From Bog-752 sp963799395 (GTDB lineage: Bacteria; Actinomycetota; Thermoleophilia; UBA2241): a stretch of DNA of 64,000 bases. Positions within the stretch are counted from its first letter, which is position 1; the number at the start of each line of letters is the position of its first letter. The position numbers and the translations under genes are program-made. The notes beneath the pieces were generated by a model that saw nothing but the letters and a program-made list of their open reading frames with translations, was not told where the DNA came from and did no database searches. Shown in pieces: positions 19,114 through 28,440 of this stretch. Location of the stretch: NCBI GenBank assembly GCA_963799395.1, contig CAWCWZ010000062.1, positions 25,870 to 89,869 on the forward strand, given 5' to 3'.

Positions 19114-20359
19114 CGGTCGAGGAACAGGTCCGCAGAGCCCGCCTCGCGTCGCGCACGCTGGCGTCGCTGCCGCGCGCCCGTAAGGACGAGGCTCTGGAGC
19201 TGATCGCCGAAGCCCTGCGGCGGCGCGCCGGCGAGATCTTGGCCGAGAACGCCGAAGACGTGGCGCTCGCCCGGGCGAGCAAGCTGAGCGCCGCAATGGT
19301 CGATCGCCTGTACTTAGACGAGGACCGGCTCATGGAGACGGCGCGCAGCGTCCGCGAGGTCGCCGCGCTGCCCGACCCGGTGGGCGAGATCGAGGACGGC
19401 CGGCGCCTTCCCAACGGTCTCGAGCTCACCCGCATGCGCGTGCCGCTGGGCGTGGTCGCGGTCGTCTACGAGGCGCGGCCCAACGTGACCGTCGACGCCG
19501 CCGCGCTCTGCCTGAAGTCCGGCAACGCCGTGGTGCTGCGCGGCGGCAGCGCCGCCAAGCACTCCAACCGCATGCTGGCCGAAGTCGTTCAGGGGGCGAT
19601 CCTCGAAGCCGGCCTGCCGGCCGAGGCGGTCACCTTCGTCGCCGGTCCTCGCGAGGTGCTGCTCGAGCTGGTCAGGCTCGAGGGCCTGATCGACGTGGTC
19701 ATCCCGCGCGGCGGCGAGGAGCTCAAGAAGCTACCTCGCCGACGAAAGCAGGGTGCCGGTGATCGCCGCGGCCGGCGGCAACTGCCACGTGTACGTCGAT
19801 GCGGCCGCCGATCTCGAGATGGCCCTGGCGATCACGATCAACGCCAAGTGCCAGCGGCCCGGCGTCTGCAACTCGGCCGAGACGCTGCTCGTCCATCGCG
19901 ACGTCGCCGCCGAGCTCCTGCCGGTCGCGGTCGCCGAGCTCACGCGCCGTGGCGTGGAGCTGGTCGTCGACCGGGCCGACGGCCGAGCTCGCGCCCGACC
20001 CGCGTCTCAAGCGCGCCAACCGGACGCACTACGAGACCGAGTTTCTCGACCTCAAGATGGCCGTGCGTGTGGTCGAGTCGCTCGACGAGGCGCTCGACCA
20101 CATCGCCACGTTCGGCAGCGGGCACTCCGAAACGATCGTCACCGGCGATCTCGAGGCCGCCCGGCGCTTCACCCGGGAGGTCGACGCCGCCGCCGTGTAC
20201 GTGAACGCCTCGACCCGGTTCACCGACGGCAACCAGTTCGGCCTGGGCGCCGAGATGGGCATCTCCACCCAGAAGCTCCACGTCCGCGGACCGATCTCAC
20301 TGCGCGAGCTCACCTGCCTCAAGTACGTCGCCTGGGGCGACGGGCAGGTGCGCTCCTAG
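19110..20359 (+). CDS. proA: Glutamate-5-semialdehyde dehydrogenase (two indels)
   Basis: NADPH-dependent reduction of glutamyl 5-phosphate. Visible motifs are PLGVVAVVYEARPNVT, CLKSGNAVVLRGGS, the catalytic CQRPGVCNSAETLL and STRFTDGNQFGLGAEMG. Single extra bases at about 19732 (AAGAAGC-TACCTC) and 19985 shift the frame twice. The corrected length is about 415 residues. It follows proB with an overlap. Confidence 0.93.
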
Positions 20360-20374
20360 CGCGGCGGTCGGCGC

Positions 20375-20978
20375 GTGGCGGCATCGCGGGCGATCGGCGT
20401 GCTGGGCGGCAGCTTCGACCCGCCGCATCTCGGACACCTGGCCATCGCCTCGATCGCCTGTTAGCAGCTCGGCCTCGACGAGGTCGTGTTCGTGCCGGCG
20501 GCCGCGCCCCCGCACAAGGACATCGCCGACGACGTGCCGGCTCGGCGTGCGCCTCGAGATGACGCGCCTCGCGGTGCAGGGCGATGAGCGCTTCGGTGTC
20601 CCCGGATCGAGAGTCGACCTGCGGGCTGCGCTTCACGAGCGACACCCTGGCGGACTCACCGTCGCCTCCGCCGGACACGACCTGGCCTTCATCGCCGGGT
20701 CCGACTCGCTGCTGCAGTTCGCGACCTGGCACGACCCGACGACGATCCTCGACCTCGCCCTGCTGGCCGTGGCGCCGCGCCCCGGCGACGATCCCGCCGC
20801 CGTCGAGGGGGCGGCGGCGAGGTGGGGAGCCGGCCGGGTCGTCGTTCTGTCCAGCGTGGCCATCGGCGTCTCGTCGAGCGCGATCCGCGAACGGATCCGG
20901 GCCGGACGGCCGGTCCGGTACCTGGTCCCGGGGCCGGTCGAGCGCTTCATCGCCGACCACGGTCTCTATCGCCTGTGA
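20375..20978 (+). CDS. nadD: Nicotinate-nucleotide adenylyltransferase (in-frame TAG and one indel)
   Basis: Converts nicotinate mononucleotide to deamido-NAD. Nucleotidyltransferase motifs are GGSFDPPHLGH at the N-terminus and VSSSAIRERIRAG at the C-terminus, with VPAAAPPHK between. TAG at 20462-20464 is codon 30, between AIASIAC and QLGLDEV. An extra C near 20543 then shifts the frame to VRLEMTRLAVQG. The GTG start at 20375 follows proA by 15 bases. NadD is usually essential, so either sequence errors or TAG read-through must be invoked. Confidence 0.85.
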
Positions 20979-20985
20979 AGCGCTC

Positions 20986-21555
20986 ATGACGGAGCGCCAA
21001 CGTGCCGAACGAATGCTCATGGAACGCGGTCTTTCGTCTGGCCTCGAGGAGCACTGCCCGGGCACGGCCCTGCAGGCCGAGCTGCTGGCCCGGCGCTGGG
21101 GAGCGGCGCCCGACGACGCCGCGGTCGCCGGTCTGCTGCACGACGTGTGCCGCGAGCTCAGCCGGCAGGAAGTGCTGGACCTGGCGCGAAAGCACGGACT
21201 CGAGACCGATCCGATCGAGGAGGAGTTCGCGGTGCAGCTCCTGCACGCGCGCGTGGCGGCCGAAGAGGTCGCCCGGGCGGGCTTTTCGCCGCCGGTGGCC
21301 GAAGCGATCCGCCGGCACACCCTGGGCGGCCCCGGCCTGAGCGTGCTCGACGCCTGCCTGTTCGTGGCCGACGCCACCGAGCCGGGGCGCACGTGGCAGG
21401 GCGTCGACGAGGTGCGCCGCCAGGCGCTGGAGTCGCTCGACGGCGCCGTCCTGACGCTCGCTCGGCGCGACGTCGAGCGACTGCGCTCCCGCGGCCGCGA
21501 GCCGCATCCGCTCATGCTGGCGCTCCTCGAGGAGAAGCATGGCGCGCAAGGCTGA
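20986..21555 (+). CDS. yqeK: YqeK-family HD-domain hydrolase (Ap4A hydrolase type)
   Basis: 189 residues with the HD signature GLLHDVCRE, an early conserved HCPGTALQAELLA and late FVADATEPGR, as in YqeK proteins that cleave diadenosine tetraphosphate symmetrically. It follows nadD by 7 bases and overlaps the next gene by 17 bases. The order nadD-yqeK-LCP-rsfS is conserved in many Gram-positive bacteria. Confidence 0.88.
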   Translation: MTERQRAERMLMERGLSSGLEEHCPGTALQAELLARRWGAAPDDAAVAGLLHDVCRELSRQEVLDLARKHGLETDPIEEEFAVQLLHARVAAEEVARAGFSPPVAEAIRRHTLGGPGLSVLDACLFVADATEPGRTWQGVDEVRRQALESLDGAVLTLARRDVERLRSRGREPHPLMLALLEEKHGAQG

Positions 21556-22690
21556 GGGGTACCGCGCCCGCCGCCTCGCGGCGCGTCGCAGCCAGCGCTG
21601 GGGCGCCTACCAGAACCTGGCGCTCTACGTGCTGGCGGCCGTGGTCGCCTTTGGCGCGGTGCTGGGCGCGGTGCACATCGCCCACGATCTGCGCCATCAC
21701 CACGCGTTGCCCAGCAGTGGCAGCTACCTCGCCCTCGTCACGGTCGGCCTCGGCGAGTCGGGGACCAGGCCGACGGCGGGGCTGCTCGTCCACAACGCGA
21801 ACCTCGCGACGACGACCCTCTACACGATCCCCTCGGACCTGCTGCTCACCGAGCCCGGCGGCGAGTACGTCATGGCGAGCGACGCCCTCGCCGAGCGACA
21901 GCTCACGCCGTTTCTCGCGCGTCTCGTGCACGCGCCGCTCAGCTACAAGCTCGATCTGACGTACGCCGACCTGCAGCGGCTGAGCGGCGGCGGCGCGCTC
22001 TGGGTCACCACCGCCACCCCCTTCAGCCTGCAGACGGGCGGTACCGTCCGTCTCTACAACGGCCGCTTCTCGCTGCCGGCGAGCCAGCTGAGCATCGTGC
22101 TCGGCGCCCTCGGCAAGGGCGACACCGACCAGGCGAACGCCCAGGACGCGTTCCTGTCGGCGGCGCTGTCGGCCGCCGCGCTGGTGCCCGGCAAGCAGCA
22201 GTCCGCCACGATCAAGACGATCGCCGCCCGGCAGAAGGGCATCGCCGCGGTCGACGCCCGCGACCTCATGGCGACCCTGGTCTCGGGGCGGGTGACCGTG
22301 GCCCGGCTGCCGTCGGTCGGCCAGACCTCCGAGGGCCAGTTCGCCTGGCGGCCCGACCCCGCGGCCATCACCGCCCAGATCACGCGCAACGCCCGGGACT
22401 TCGACGCGCCGTACACGGTCGCCGTCGAGAACGGGTCGGGCGCCCTGGGGATCGGCACCATGGTGGTGAACCGTCTGGCCGGGCTCGACGTCAACTTGCC
22501 GGCGGTGCGCAACGCCGCGTCGTTCAACTACGACGTGACGCAGATCCTCGCCGGCGCCCAGGCCTTCGGGGTGGCGAACCAGGTGCGTGGTATACTCGGC
22601 CGCGGCGTCGTCCTGACGGGCAGCGGGCTGCCCGCCACGACAGTGGTCGTCATCGTCGGCAAAGACCTCAAGGCAAAGGACCTGCAGTAG
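21539..22690 (+). CDS. Membrane-anchored protein with C-terminal LytR_C domain
   Basis: 383 residues. A basic cytosolic N-terminus precedes one membrane helix (about 26-48). The central extracellular region resembles a divergent LytR-CpsA-Psr domain (LTYADLQRLSGGG). The C-terminus, about 290-380, fits LytR_C (TVAVENGSGALGIG, VVVIVGKDL). LCP enzymes attach wall polymers to peptidoglycan; key arginines of the catalytic LCP core are not obvious here, so activity is uncertain. It sits between yqeK and rsfS, where LCP-like genes commonly occur. Confidence 0.7.
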   Translation: MARKAEGYRARRLAARRSQRWGAYQNLALYVLAAVVAFGAVLGAVHIAHDLRHHHALPSSGSYLALVTVGLGESGTRPTAGLLVHNANLATTTLYTIPSDLLLTEPGGEYVMASDALAERQLTPFLARLVHAPLSYKLDLTYADLQRLSGGGALWVTTATPFSLQTGGTVRLYNGRFSLPASQLSIVLGALGKGDTDQANAQDAFLSAALSAAALVPGKQQSATIKTIAARQKGIAAVDARDLMATLVSGRVTVARLPSVGQTSEGQFAWRPDPAAITAQITRNARDFDAPYTVAVENGSGALGIGTMVVNRLAGLDVNLPAVRNAASFNYDVTQILAGAQAFGVANQVRGILGRGVVLTGSGLPATTVVVIVGKDLKAKDLQ

Positions 22691-22737
22691 CCGCGAGCCA
22701 GCAGAACGAGCGAGCGCTGAGCCTGGTACGCGAGGCC

Positions 22738-23088
22738 GTGCGGCTCGCCGCCGCCAAGAAGGCTCTCGACGCCGTCGTCCTCGACATGGCCGAGGCCGTC
22801 GGGTACACCGACTACTTCGTCATCCTGAGCGGCGGCAGCACCCGCCAGACCAAGGCCATCGCCGACGCCGTGAGCGAGGGGCTGCGGGCGCGGGGCGTGC
22901 GCGCCACCCGCACCGAAGGCCAGCGCGAAGCGGAATGGATCCTCCTCGACTACCTCGACATGGTCGTGCACGTCTTCACGCCCGGCGCGCGCGACTTCTA
23001 CCGGCTCGAAGCCTTGTGGCGTGACGTACCCCGGGTGATCGTCGATCCCGGCGAGACGGACGCGAGCGAAGTGTCGCGGACCGGTTGA
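22738..23088 (+). CDS. rsfS: Ribosomal silencing factor RsfS
   Basis: 116 residues. GYTDYFVILSGGSTRQTKAIAD and the late WILLDYLDMVVHVFTPGARDFYRLE are diagnostic. It binds L14 and blocks subunit joining in starvation. GTG at 22738 is the only conventional start in frame after the preceding gene; upstream in-frame CTG codons would add a few residues more like other RsfS N-termini. Confidence 0.93.
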   Translation: MRLAAAKKALDAVVLDMAEAVGYTDYFVILSGGSTRQTKAIADAVSEGLRARGVRATRTEGQREAEWILLDYLDMVVHVFTPGARDFYRLEALWRDVPRVIVDPGETDASEVSRTG

Positions 23089-23112
23089 AAGGCGGCGGCC
23101 GTCATCCCCGCG

Positions 23113-23691
23113 ATGATGGCCGGCGCCCGACGAACTGGTCACTGTCGCCGTGTCCGACGACTGGAGGGAGTGGCCGGGAAGACGATCGTCCTGTGTTGCG
23201 TCGTGCTCGTGGCGGCGGCGGGCTGGGCCGCCGGGTCGGCCCAGCCCGCCGCCGCCAGCGATCGTCTCACCGCGCCCGAAAAGGCCATGCTCGTGCTCAT
23301 CAACCACGCCCGTGCGAGCCGCGGCCTGCAGACCCTCCGGGTCGTCACCGCGCTCGAGCGCGCCTCGCGGTCGCACTCGCGCGACATGCTCAAGCGCGAC
23401 TACTTCTCGCATTCCTCCTACAGCGGGGCGTCGTATTCGGCGAGGCTGCTCTCGTTCGGCTACTCCCGCTCGGGCTGCACCTGCTGGAAGGTCGGCGAGA
23501 TCATCGGCTGGGGTCACGGTAGCGCGGCCGCCGCGGGCAGCGTTCCGCCACTGGATGAAGAGCCGATCCACCGTGCCGTCATCCTGCAGCGCAGCTTCCG
23601 CGATGTCGGCGTGGGCGCCGCCGGAGGGTCGCTTCGGGGCGTGACCGGGGTGCGCATGTTCACGATCGATTTCGGGCACCGGGTGAAGTAG
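23113..23691 (+). CDS. Secreted CAP-domain protein (two compensating indels)
   Basis: A hydrophobic signal segment (IVLCCVVLVAAAGWAAG) is followed by a CAP/SCP domain: LVLINHARASRGLQTL, RSHSRDMLKRDYFSHSSYSG. Between about 23533 and 23562 the frame is displaced; the neighbouring frame supplies the expected FRHWMKS before PIHRAVILQRSF, matching the W..SP.HR motif of the family. The role of secreted bacterial CAP proteins is unknown. The start is uncertain; GTG at 23170 (VAGKTIVLCC), about 20 codons downstream, would give a normal signal peptide. Confidence 0.72.
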   Translation: MMAGARRTGHCRRVRRLEGVAGKTIVLCCVVLVAAAGWAAGSAQPAAASDRLTAPEKAMLVLINHARASRGLQTLRVVTALERASRSHSRDMLKRDYFSHSSYSGASYSARLLSFGYSRSGCTCWKVGEIIGWGHGSAAAAGSVPPLDEEPIHRAVILQRSFRDVGVGAAGGSLRGVTGVRMFTIDFGHRVK

Positions 23692-23834
23692 CGGGTCCGG
23701 CCGACGCGGCGTCGCCCAGCGCGGCGCCGTCGTCCGCCCTCGGCGCCGCTCCGTCCGCCTCCGGCGCCGCTCCGTCCGCCGATCGTCACCCGTTGACGAT
23801 GCTCAGCCACTGTCGGTACGGCCGGGGGGGCGAG

Positions 23835-23855
23835 TATACTGCGAACATATGTTCG
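23835..23855 (+). promoter_or_regulatory. -10 box plus LexA SOS box overlapping the dinB start
   Basis: TATACT (23835-23840) lies 8 bases before the ATG. The perfect palindrome CGAACATATGTTCG (23842-23855) matches the Gram-positive/actinobacterial LexA consensus GAAC-N4-GTTC and contains the ATG (23849-23851) itself. Repressor bound here would cover both the transcription start and the start codon of a leaderless mRNA. Confidence 0.8.
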
Positions 23856-25027
23856 CTTCAGCGCCCTCCATCATCCACATCGACATGGACGCCTTCTTCG
23901 CGTCGGTCGAACAGGCGCGCCATCCCGAACTGCGCGGCCGGCCCGTAGTGGTCGGCGGCCGGGCCGAACGCCGCAGCGTGGTGGCCACGGCCTCCTACGA
24001 AGCGCGCGCCTGCGGCGTGCGTACGGCCATGCCCGTGGCGCAGGCGCGGCGGCTGTGTCCGCAGGCGGTGTTCCTGCCGACCGACATGCCCGCCTACTCC
24101 GCCGTCCACCGCGAGCTGCTCGAGCTCTTCGGACGGTTCACCGACCTGGTCGAGCCGGTGTCGATCGACGAAGCCGTTCTCGACGTCGCCGGCAGCCGCC
24201 GGCTCTTCGGGCCGCCACGGGCCATCGCCGGCCGCATCCAGGAACTGGTCTACGACGAACACGGTCTCACCTGCACGCTGGGCGTCGCTCCCAACAAGCT
24301 GCTCGCCAAGCTGGCCGCCGATCTGAGCAAACCGGCCGGCGTCGGCGTGCTCGACGAAGCCGACGTCCACGGCCGGCTGCGGGCGCTGCCCGTCGGCGAG
24401 CTGCACGGCATCGGGCCGGTCACCCAGGAGCGCCTGCACGCCCTCGGCCTCACCACCGTCGGCATGCTGCAAGACGTCCCCCTGCCGTTTCTCGCGGCGG
24501 CGTTCGGCCGTTCCGCGCAGGCGCTCAAGCAGCTCGCCTTCGGCCGCAGCCTGTCGCCCGTGCGGCCCGTCGCCGCGGCGCCCTCTTCCATGAGCCACGA
24601 AACGACCTTCGCCACCGACACGGCCGAGCCGCTCGCCCTGCGCGCCGCGCTGCTCTCGCTGGCCGACGAGCTCATGGCGCGGCTGCGCGGCGGTCGCTAC
24701 GCGGCGCGCACCGTGGCGCTCAAGGTCCGCGACAGCACCTTCCACACGCTCGAGCGCCACACCACGCTGCTGCGCGCCACCACGAGCACGCGGGTCGTCT
24801 ACACGGCCGCGACCGGCCTGCTCGACGCCGTCGACCTCGGCCCCCGGCGCGTCCGCCTGCTGGGCATCACCGTGAGCGGCCTCGTGAGCGGCGCCTACCA
24901 GCTCACGTTCGACGACGGCTGGAAAGACCTCGCTCTAGACGAAGCGATCGACGGCGTGCGCGCCCGCTACGGACGGCACGCCGTGCGCCCGGCGGCCACC
25001 TGCGCCAACCGCGTGAGCTTGTGCTAG
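23849..25027 (+). CDS. dinB: DNA polymerase IV (Y-family, SOS-induced)
   Basis: Translesion polymerase, 392 intact residues. HIDMDAFFASVEQ carries the first catalytic aspartates and SIDEAVLDV the second acidic pair; GVAPNKLLAKLAADLSKP and a helix-hairpin-helix (ELHGIGPVTQERL) follow, then the little-finger domain. ATG lies inside a LexA box. No typical C-terminal beta-clamp motif is obvious: the chain ends NRVSLC. No translesion partner gene is adjacent. Confidence 0.94.
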   Translation: MFASAPSIIHIDMDAFFASVEQARHPELRGRPVVVGGRAERRSVVATASYEARACGVRTAMPVAQARRLCPQAVFLPTDMPAYSAVHRELLELFGRFTDLVEPVSIDEAVLDVAGSRRLFGPPRAIAGRIQELVYDEHGLTCTLGVAPNKLLAKLAADLSKPAGVGVLDEADVHGRLRALPVGELHGIGPVTQERLHALGLTTVGMLQDVPLPFLAAAFGRSAQALKQLAFGRSLSPVRPVAAAPSSMSHETTFATDTAEPLALRAALLSLADELMARLRGGRYAARTVALKVRDSTFHTLERHTTLLRATTSTRVVYTAATGLLDAVDLGPRRVRLLGITVSGLVSGAYQLTFDDGWKDLALDEAIDGVRARYGRHAVRPAATCANRVSLC

Positions 25028-25229
25028 ACTCCACCGATCGCGGGCACGAGTGTCCCGAGGCCGCCGCCTGACCGACTGTCGCCAGCGCCAACGCGAGCCT
25101 GAAGGTGCGGCCTCGGGCGGCGTGCCGTCACGTCAGCCAGGACGAACGGACCCATGACGCACGGCGGATCGACACGGAGGTACGCTCCCCACGGGGGCTT
25201 GGTCGGCTGCCATCGGGCTTGTGCCTCGT

Positions 25230-25257
25230 CGCGCGCGACGGTCGACCGTCGCGCGCG
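25230..25257 (+). terminator. 28-base perfect palindrome followed by TTT
   Basis: Arms of 14 bases around a central GTCGAC, immediately followed by TTT. It lies in the 279-base gap between dinB and the EF-G-like gene, about 50 bases before the latter. It may be the dinB terminator or part of a structured leader. I see no other feature in that gap apart from short GC-rich repeats. Confidence 0.45.
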
Positions 25258-25306
25258 TTTGCGCTGTGCCACCCGGTCCGCACGCTAACGACCCGAGGAG
25301 ACCAGC

Positions 25307-27380
25307 ATGAACGAACCGGGCAAGATCAGGAACGTCGCTCTCGTCGGTCACCGCGGCACCGGCAAGACGTCCCTCCTCGAAGCGCTCCTGTTTCGCGCCG
25401 GGGTGATCAATCGCCTGGGCAAGATCGAAGACGGCGGCACGGTCGGCGACTGGGACGACGACGAAAAGCGCCGGCAGCTCAGCCTCGCGTCGTCGCTCGC
25501 CCACGTGGAGCGCGACGGCCTCACCTACAACCTGATCGATACGCCCGGCGACCCCAGCTTTCAGGCCGACACCATCGGCGCCCTGCGGGTCGTCGAGACC
25601 GCGGTCGTCGTGGTCAACACGGTGATGGGCGTCGAGGTCCAGACCGAGCGGCTCTGGGCGCGCGCGGCCGGCGCCGGTCGCGCCCGCATCCTGTTCTGCA
25701 ACATGCTCGACCGCGAGCGCGCCGACTTCGACCGTTGCCTCGCCGGCCTGCGCGAGGCCTTCGGCCACGAGGTCGTCGCCGTGCAGCTGCCGATCGGCGC
25801 CGAGCACGAGTTCGCTGGCGTGGTCGACGTGCTCAAGATGAAGGCCTACACGCTCGACGGTCAGAAGGTCGTCGAGGGCGACGTGCCGGCCGCCCTCGCC
25901 GAGCGTGCCGGGGAGCTGCGCGACGCCCTCACCGAGGTCGTCGCCGAGTCCAGCGACGAGCTCACCGAGAAGTTCCTGATGGAAGAGGAGCTCACCGACG
26001 ACGAGCTCCAGCGGGGCTTCGCCGAAGCCGTGCGCGACGCCAAGATCTTCCCGGTGGCGGTCGGTTCGGCGACGCGCCTGATCGGCGTCGATCTGCTGCT
26101 CGACCTGCTGGCGCTGTCACCGTCGCCGGCGGCCGCGCCGCCGGTCATCGGCTACAAGCCCGACGAGACCGAAGTCGAGTTCGTCTGCGACGCGGCCAAG
26201 GCGGCGGCGGCGTTCGTCTTCAAGACGGTCGCCGACCCGTTCAGCGGCCGCATCAACATCTTCCGCGTCTTCCAGGGCACGGTCGGCAGCGACTCCAACT
26301 TGACCGACGCGCGCGACGCCCACAAGGAACGCCTGGGCGCGCTGCTCAAACAGCAGGGCAAAGAGACCAAGCCCGTCGAGCAACTCGGCGCCGGCGACAT
26401 CGGCGCGGTCGCCAAGCTCAAAGAGGTCGTCACCGGCGACACGCTGTCGGCCGACGGCGGCCGCCGCCTTCCCGCCGATCGACTACCCGGCGCCCCTCAT
26501 GTCGTTCGCCGTCAAGGCCAAGGCCAAGGGCGACGAAGACAAGGTCATCAGCGCTTTGCGCCGGCTCGCCGAAGAAGACCCCATGGTGCATGTCGCGCGC
26601 GACGCGCAGACCGGCGAGATGATCGTCTCGGGCATGAGCCAGGTCCACGTCGAGGTGACGGTCGAGCGCATGAAGCGCCGCTTCAACGCCGACGTCGAGC
26701 TCAAGCCGCCCCGTGTGCCGTACCGCGAGACCATCCGCGGTAGCGCCAAGGCCGAAGGCAAGCACAAGAAGCAGACCGGCGGCCGCGGCCAGTTCGCCGA
26801 CACCTGGATGGAAGTCGCCCCGCTGCCGGGCGGCGACGGCTTCGAGTTCGTCGACAAGATCGTCGGCGGCGCCATCCCGCGCAACTACATCCCCGCCGTC
26901 GAAAAGGGCGTGCGGGCGGCGATGTCCGAAGGCTTCCTCGCCGGTTACCCGCTGGTCGACGTCCAGGTCACCCTCTACGACGGCAAGTATCACCCCGTCG
27001 ACTCGTCCGACATGGCCTTCCAGATCGCCGGCTCGATCGGCTTCAAGGCGGCCGTCGAAAAGGCGCAGCCGGTGCTGCTAGAGCCCATCATGAACGTCGA
27101 GGTCACGGTGCCCGAAGAAAGCGTGGGCGACATCATCGGCGACATGAACTCACGGCGCGGTCGGGTGCTGGGCACGACGCCGCGCGGGCACAACAGCGCG
27201 ATCGCCGTCGAGGTGCCGCTCGCCGAGATGGTGAGCTACGCGCCCGACCTCACCTCCATGACCGGCGGGCGCGGCGACTACCACATGGAGTTCCTGCGCT
27301 ACGACGAAGTGCCGCCCCACATGGCCCAGAAGGTGATCGACGAGGCCCGCAAGGCTCGCGAAGAGGCCCAGAAGAGCTGA
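25307..27380 (+). CDS. Elongation factor G-like GTPase, FusA2 type (one indel near 26465)
   Basis: About 690 residues with EF-G architecture. The G1 loop GHRGTGKTSL differs from the canonical GHIDAGKTT; NLIDTPGDPSF, domain III SGMSQVHVEVTVERM and domain IV/V (TGGRGQFADTWMEV, RGDYHMEFLRY) follow. Such variants occur beside true EF-G in Actinomycetota and others; the function of the paralogue is unclear. An indel at about 26455-26475 shifts the frame just before PIDYPAPLMSFAV. ATG start with CCGAGGAG site. The true fusA is expected elsewhere, with rpsL/rpsG/tuf. Confidence 0.88.
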
Positions 27381-27494
27381 CCACGCCGCGGTACGACGGG
27401 CGCTCGTGCGCACGGCTCGCCCGACCCGGTCGACGGGGCCGCGCCGCTCTGCCGCTTTGGCGGGGTTTGCGGGTATTTTAGACAGGAGCGGCCG

Positions 27495-27524
27495 TTGGAA
27501 GCCGTTCCGGGCCTGCGATAGAAT
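27495..27524 (+). promoter_or_regulatory. Promoter for pdxS-pdxT-yebC
   Basis: TTGGAA (27495-27500), an 18-base spacer and TAGAAT (27519-27524). Expected start near 27531, followed by ACGGAGG (27541-27547) and the GTG of pdxS at 27556. Confidence 0.6.
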
Positions 27525-27555
27525 CGTGTTCTGAGGCAAACGACGGAGGTATCCC

Positions 27556-28440
27556 GTGAGTGACATCGGGACGATGCGGGTGAAGAGCGGTCTCGCCGAC
27601 ATGCTCAAGGGCGGCGTGATCATGGACGTCACCAACGCCGAGCAGGCCCGGATCGCCGAAGAGGCGGGCGCCGTGGCGGTCATGGCCCTCGAGCGCGTAC
27701 CGGCCGACATCCGCCGCGACGGCGGCGTGGCGCGCATGGCCGACCCCCTCAAGGTCAAAGAGATCCAGGAAGCCGTGAGTATCCCCGTCATGGCCAAGGC
27801 GCGCATCGGGCACTTCGTCGAGGCGCAGATCCTCGAAGCGCTCGAAGTCGACTACATCGACGAATCCGAAGTCCTCACGCCGGCCGACGAAGCCCACCAC
27901 ATCGACAAGTTCAAGTTCACCGTGCCCTTCGTCTGCGGTGCCATCGACCTCGGGCAGGCGCTGCGCCGGGTGAGCGAGGGCGCCGCCATGATCCGCACAA
28001 AGGGCGAGGCCGGCACCGGCGACGTGGTCGAAGCCGTGCGCCACATGCGCACCATCATGGGCCAGATCCGCGAGCTCACCGCCATGGACGAAGACGAGCT
28101 CTACAACGCCGCCGCCAAAGACCTGAGGGCCCCATACGCTCTGGTCCGCTGGGTGGCCGAGAACGGCAAGCTGCCGGTCGTCAACTTCTCGGCCGGCGGC
28201 ATCGCCACTCCGGCCGACGCCGCGCTCATGATGCAGCTCGGCGCCGAGGGCGTGTTCGTGGGCTCGGGCATCTTCAAGAGCGAAGACCCGGCCAGCCGCG
28301 CGGTGGCGATCGTGCGGGCCACGACCAACTACAACGACGCCGCCGTGCTCGCCGAGGTGTCGATGGGTCTTGGCGACGCCATGTTCGGCATCGAGGCGGC
28401 CAAGATGACCGCCGACGAGAAGATCCAGTTCCGCGGTTGA
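27556..28440 (+). CDS. pdxS: Pyridoxal 5'-phosphate synthase, lyase subunit
   Basis: Forms PLP from ribose 5-phosphate, glyceraldehyde 3-phosphate and ammonia. 294 residues. KGGVIMDVTNAEQARIAEEAG, MALERVPADIR, PVMAKARIGH (catalytic lysine), IRTKGEAGTGDVVEA and FSAGGIATPADAALMMQLG are near-invariant. It assembles as a 12-mer core with PdxT. The TGA overlaps the possible pdxT start by 4 bases. Confidence 0.97.
   Translation: MSDIGTMRVKSGLADMLKGGVIMDVTNAEQARIAEEAGAVAVMALERVPADIRRDGGVARMADPLKVKEIQEAVSIPVMAKARIGHFVEAQILEALEVDYIDESEVLTPADEAHHIDKFKFTVPFVCGAIDLGQALRRVSEGAAMIRTKGEAGTGDVVEAVRHMRTIMGQIRELTAMDEDELYNAAAKDLRAPYALVRWVAENGKLPVVNFSAGGIATPADAALMMQLGAEGVFVGSGIFKSEDPASRAVAIVRATTNYNDAAVLAEVSMGLGDAMFGIEAAKMTADEKIQFRG

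Noticed and set aside
23793..23798. TTGACG as -35 box for dinB
   Set aside because: The distance to TATACT (36 bases) is far too long.
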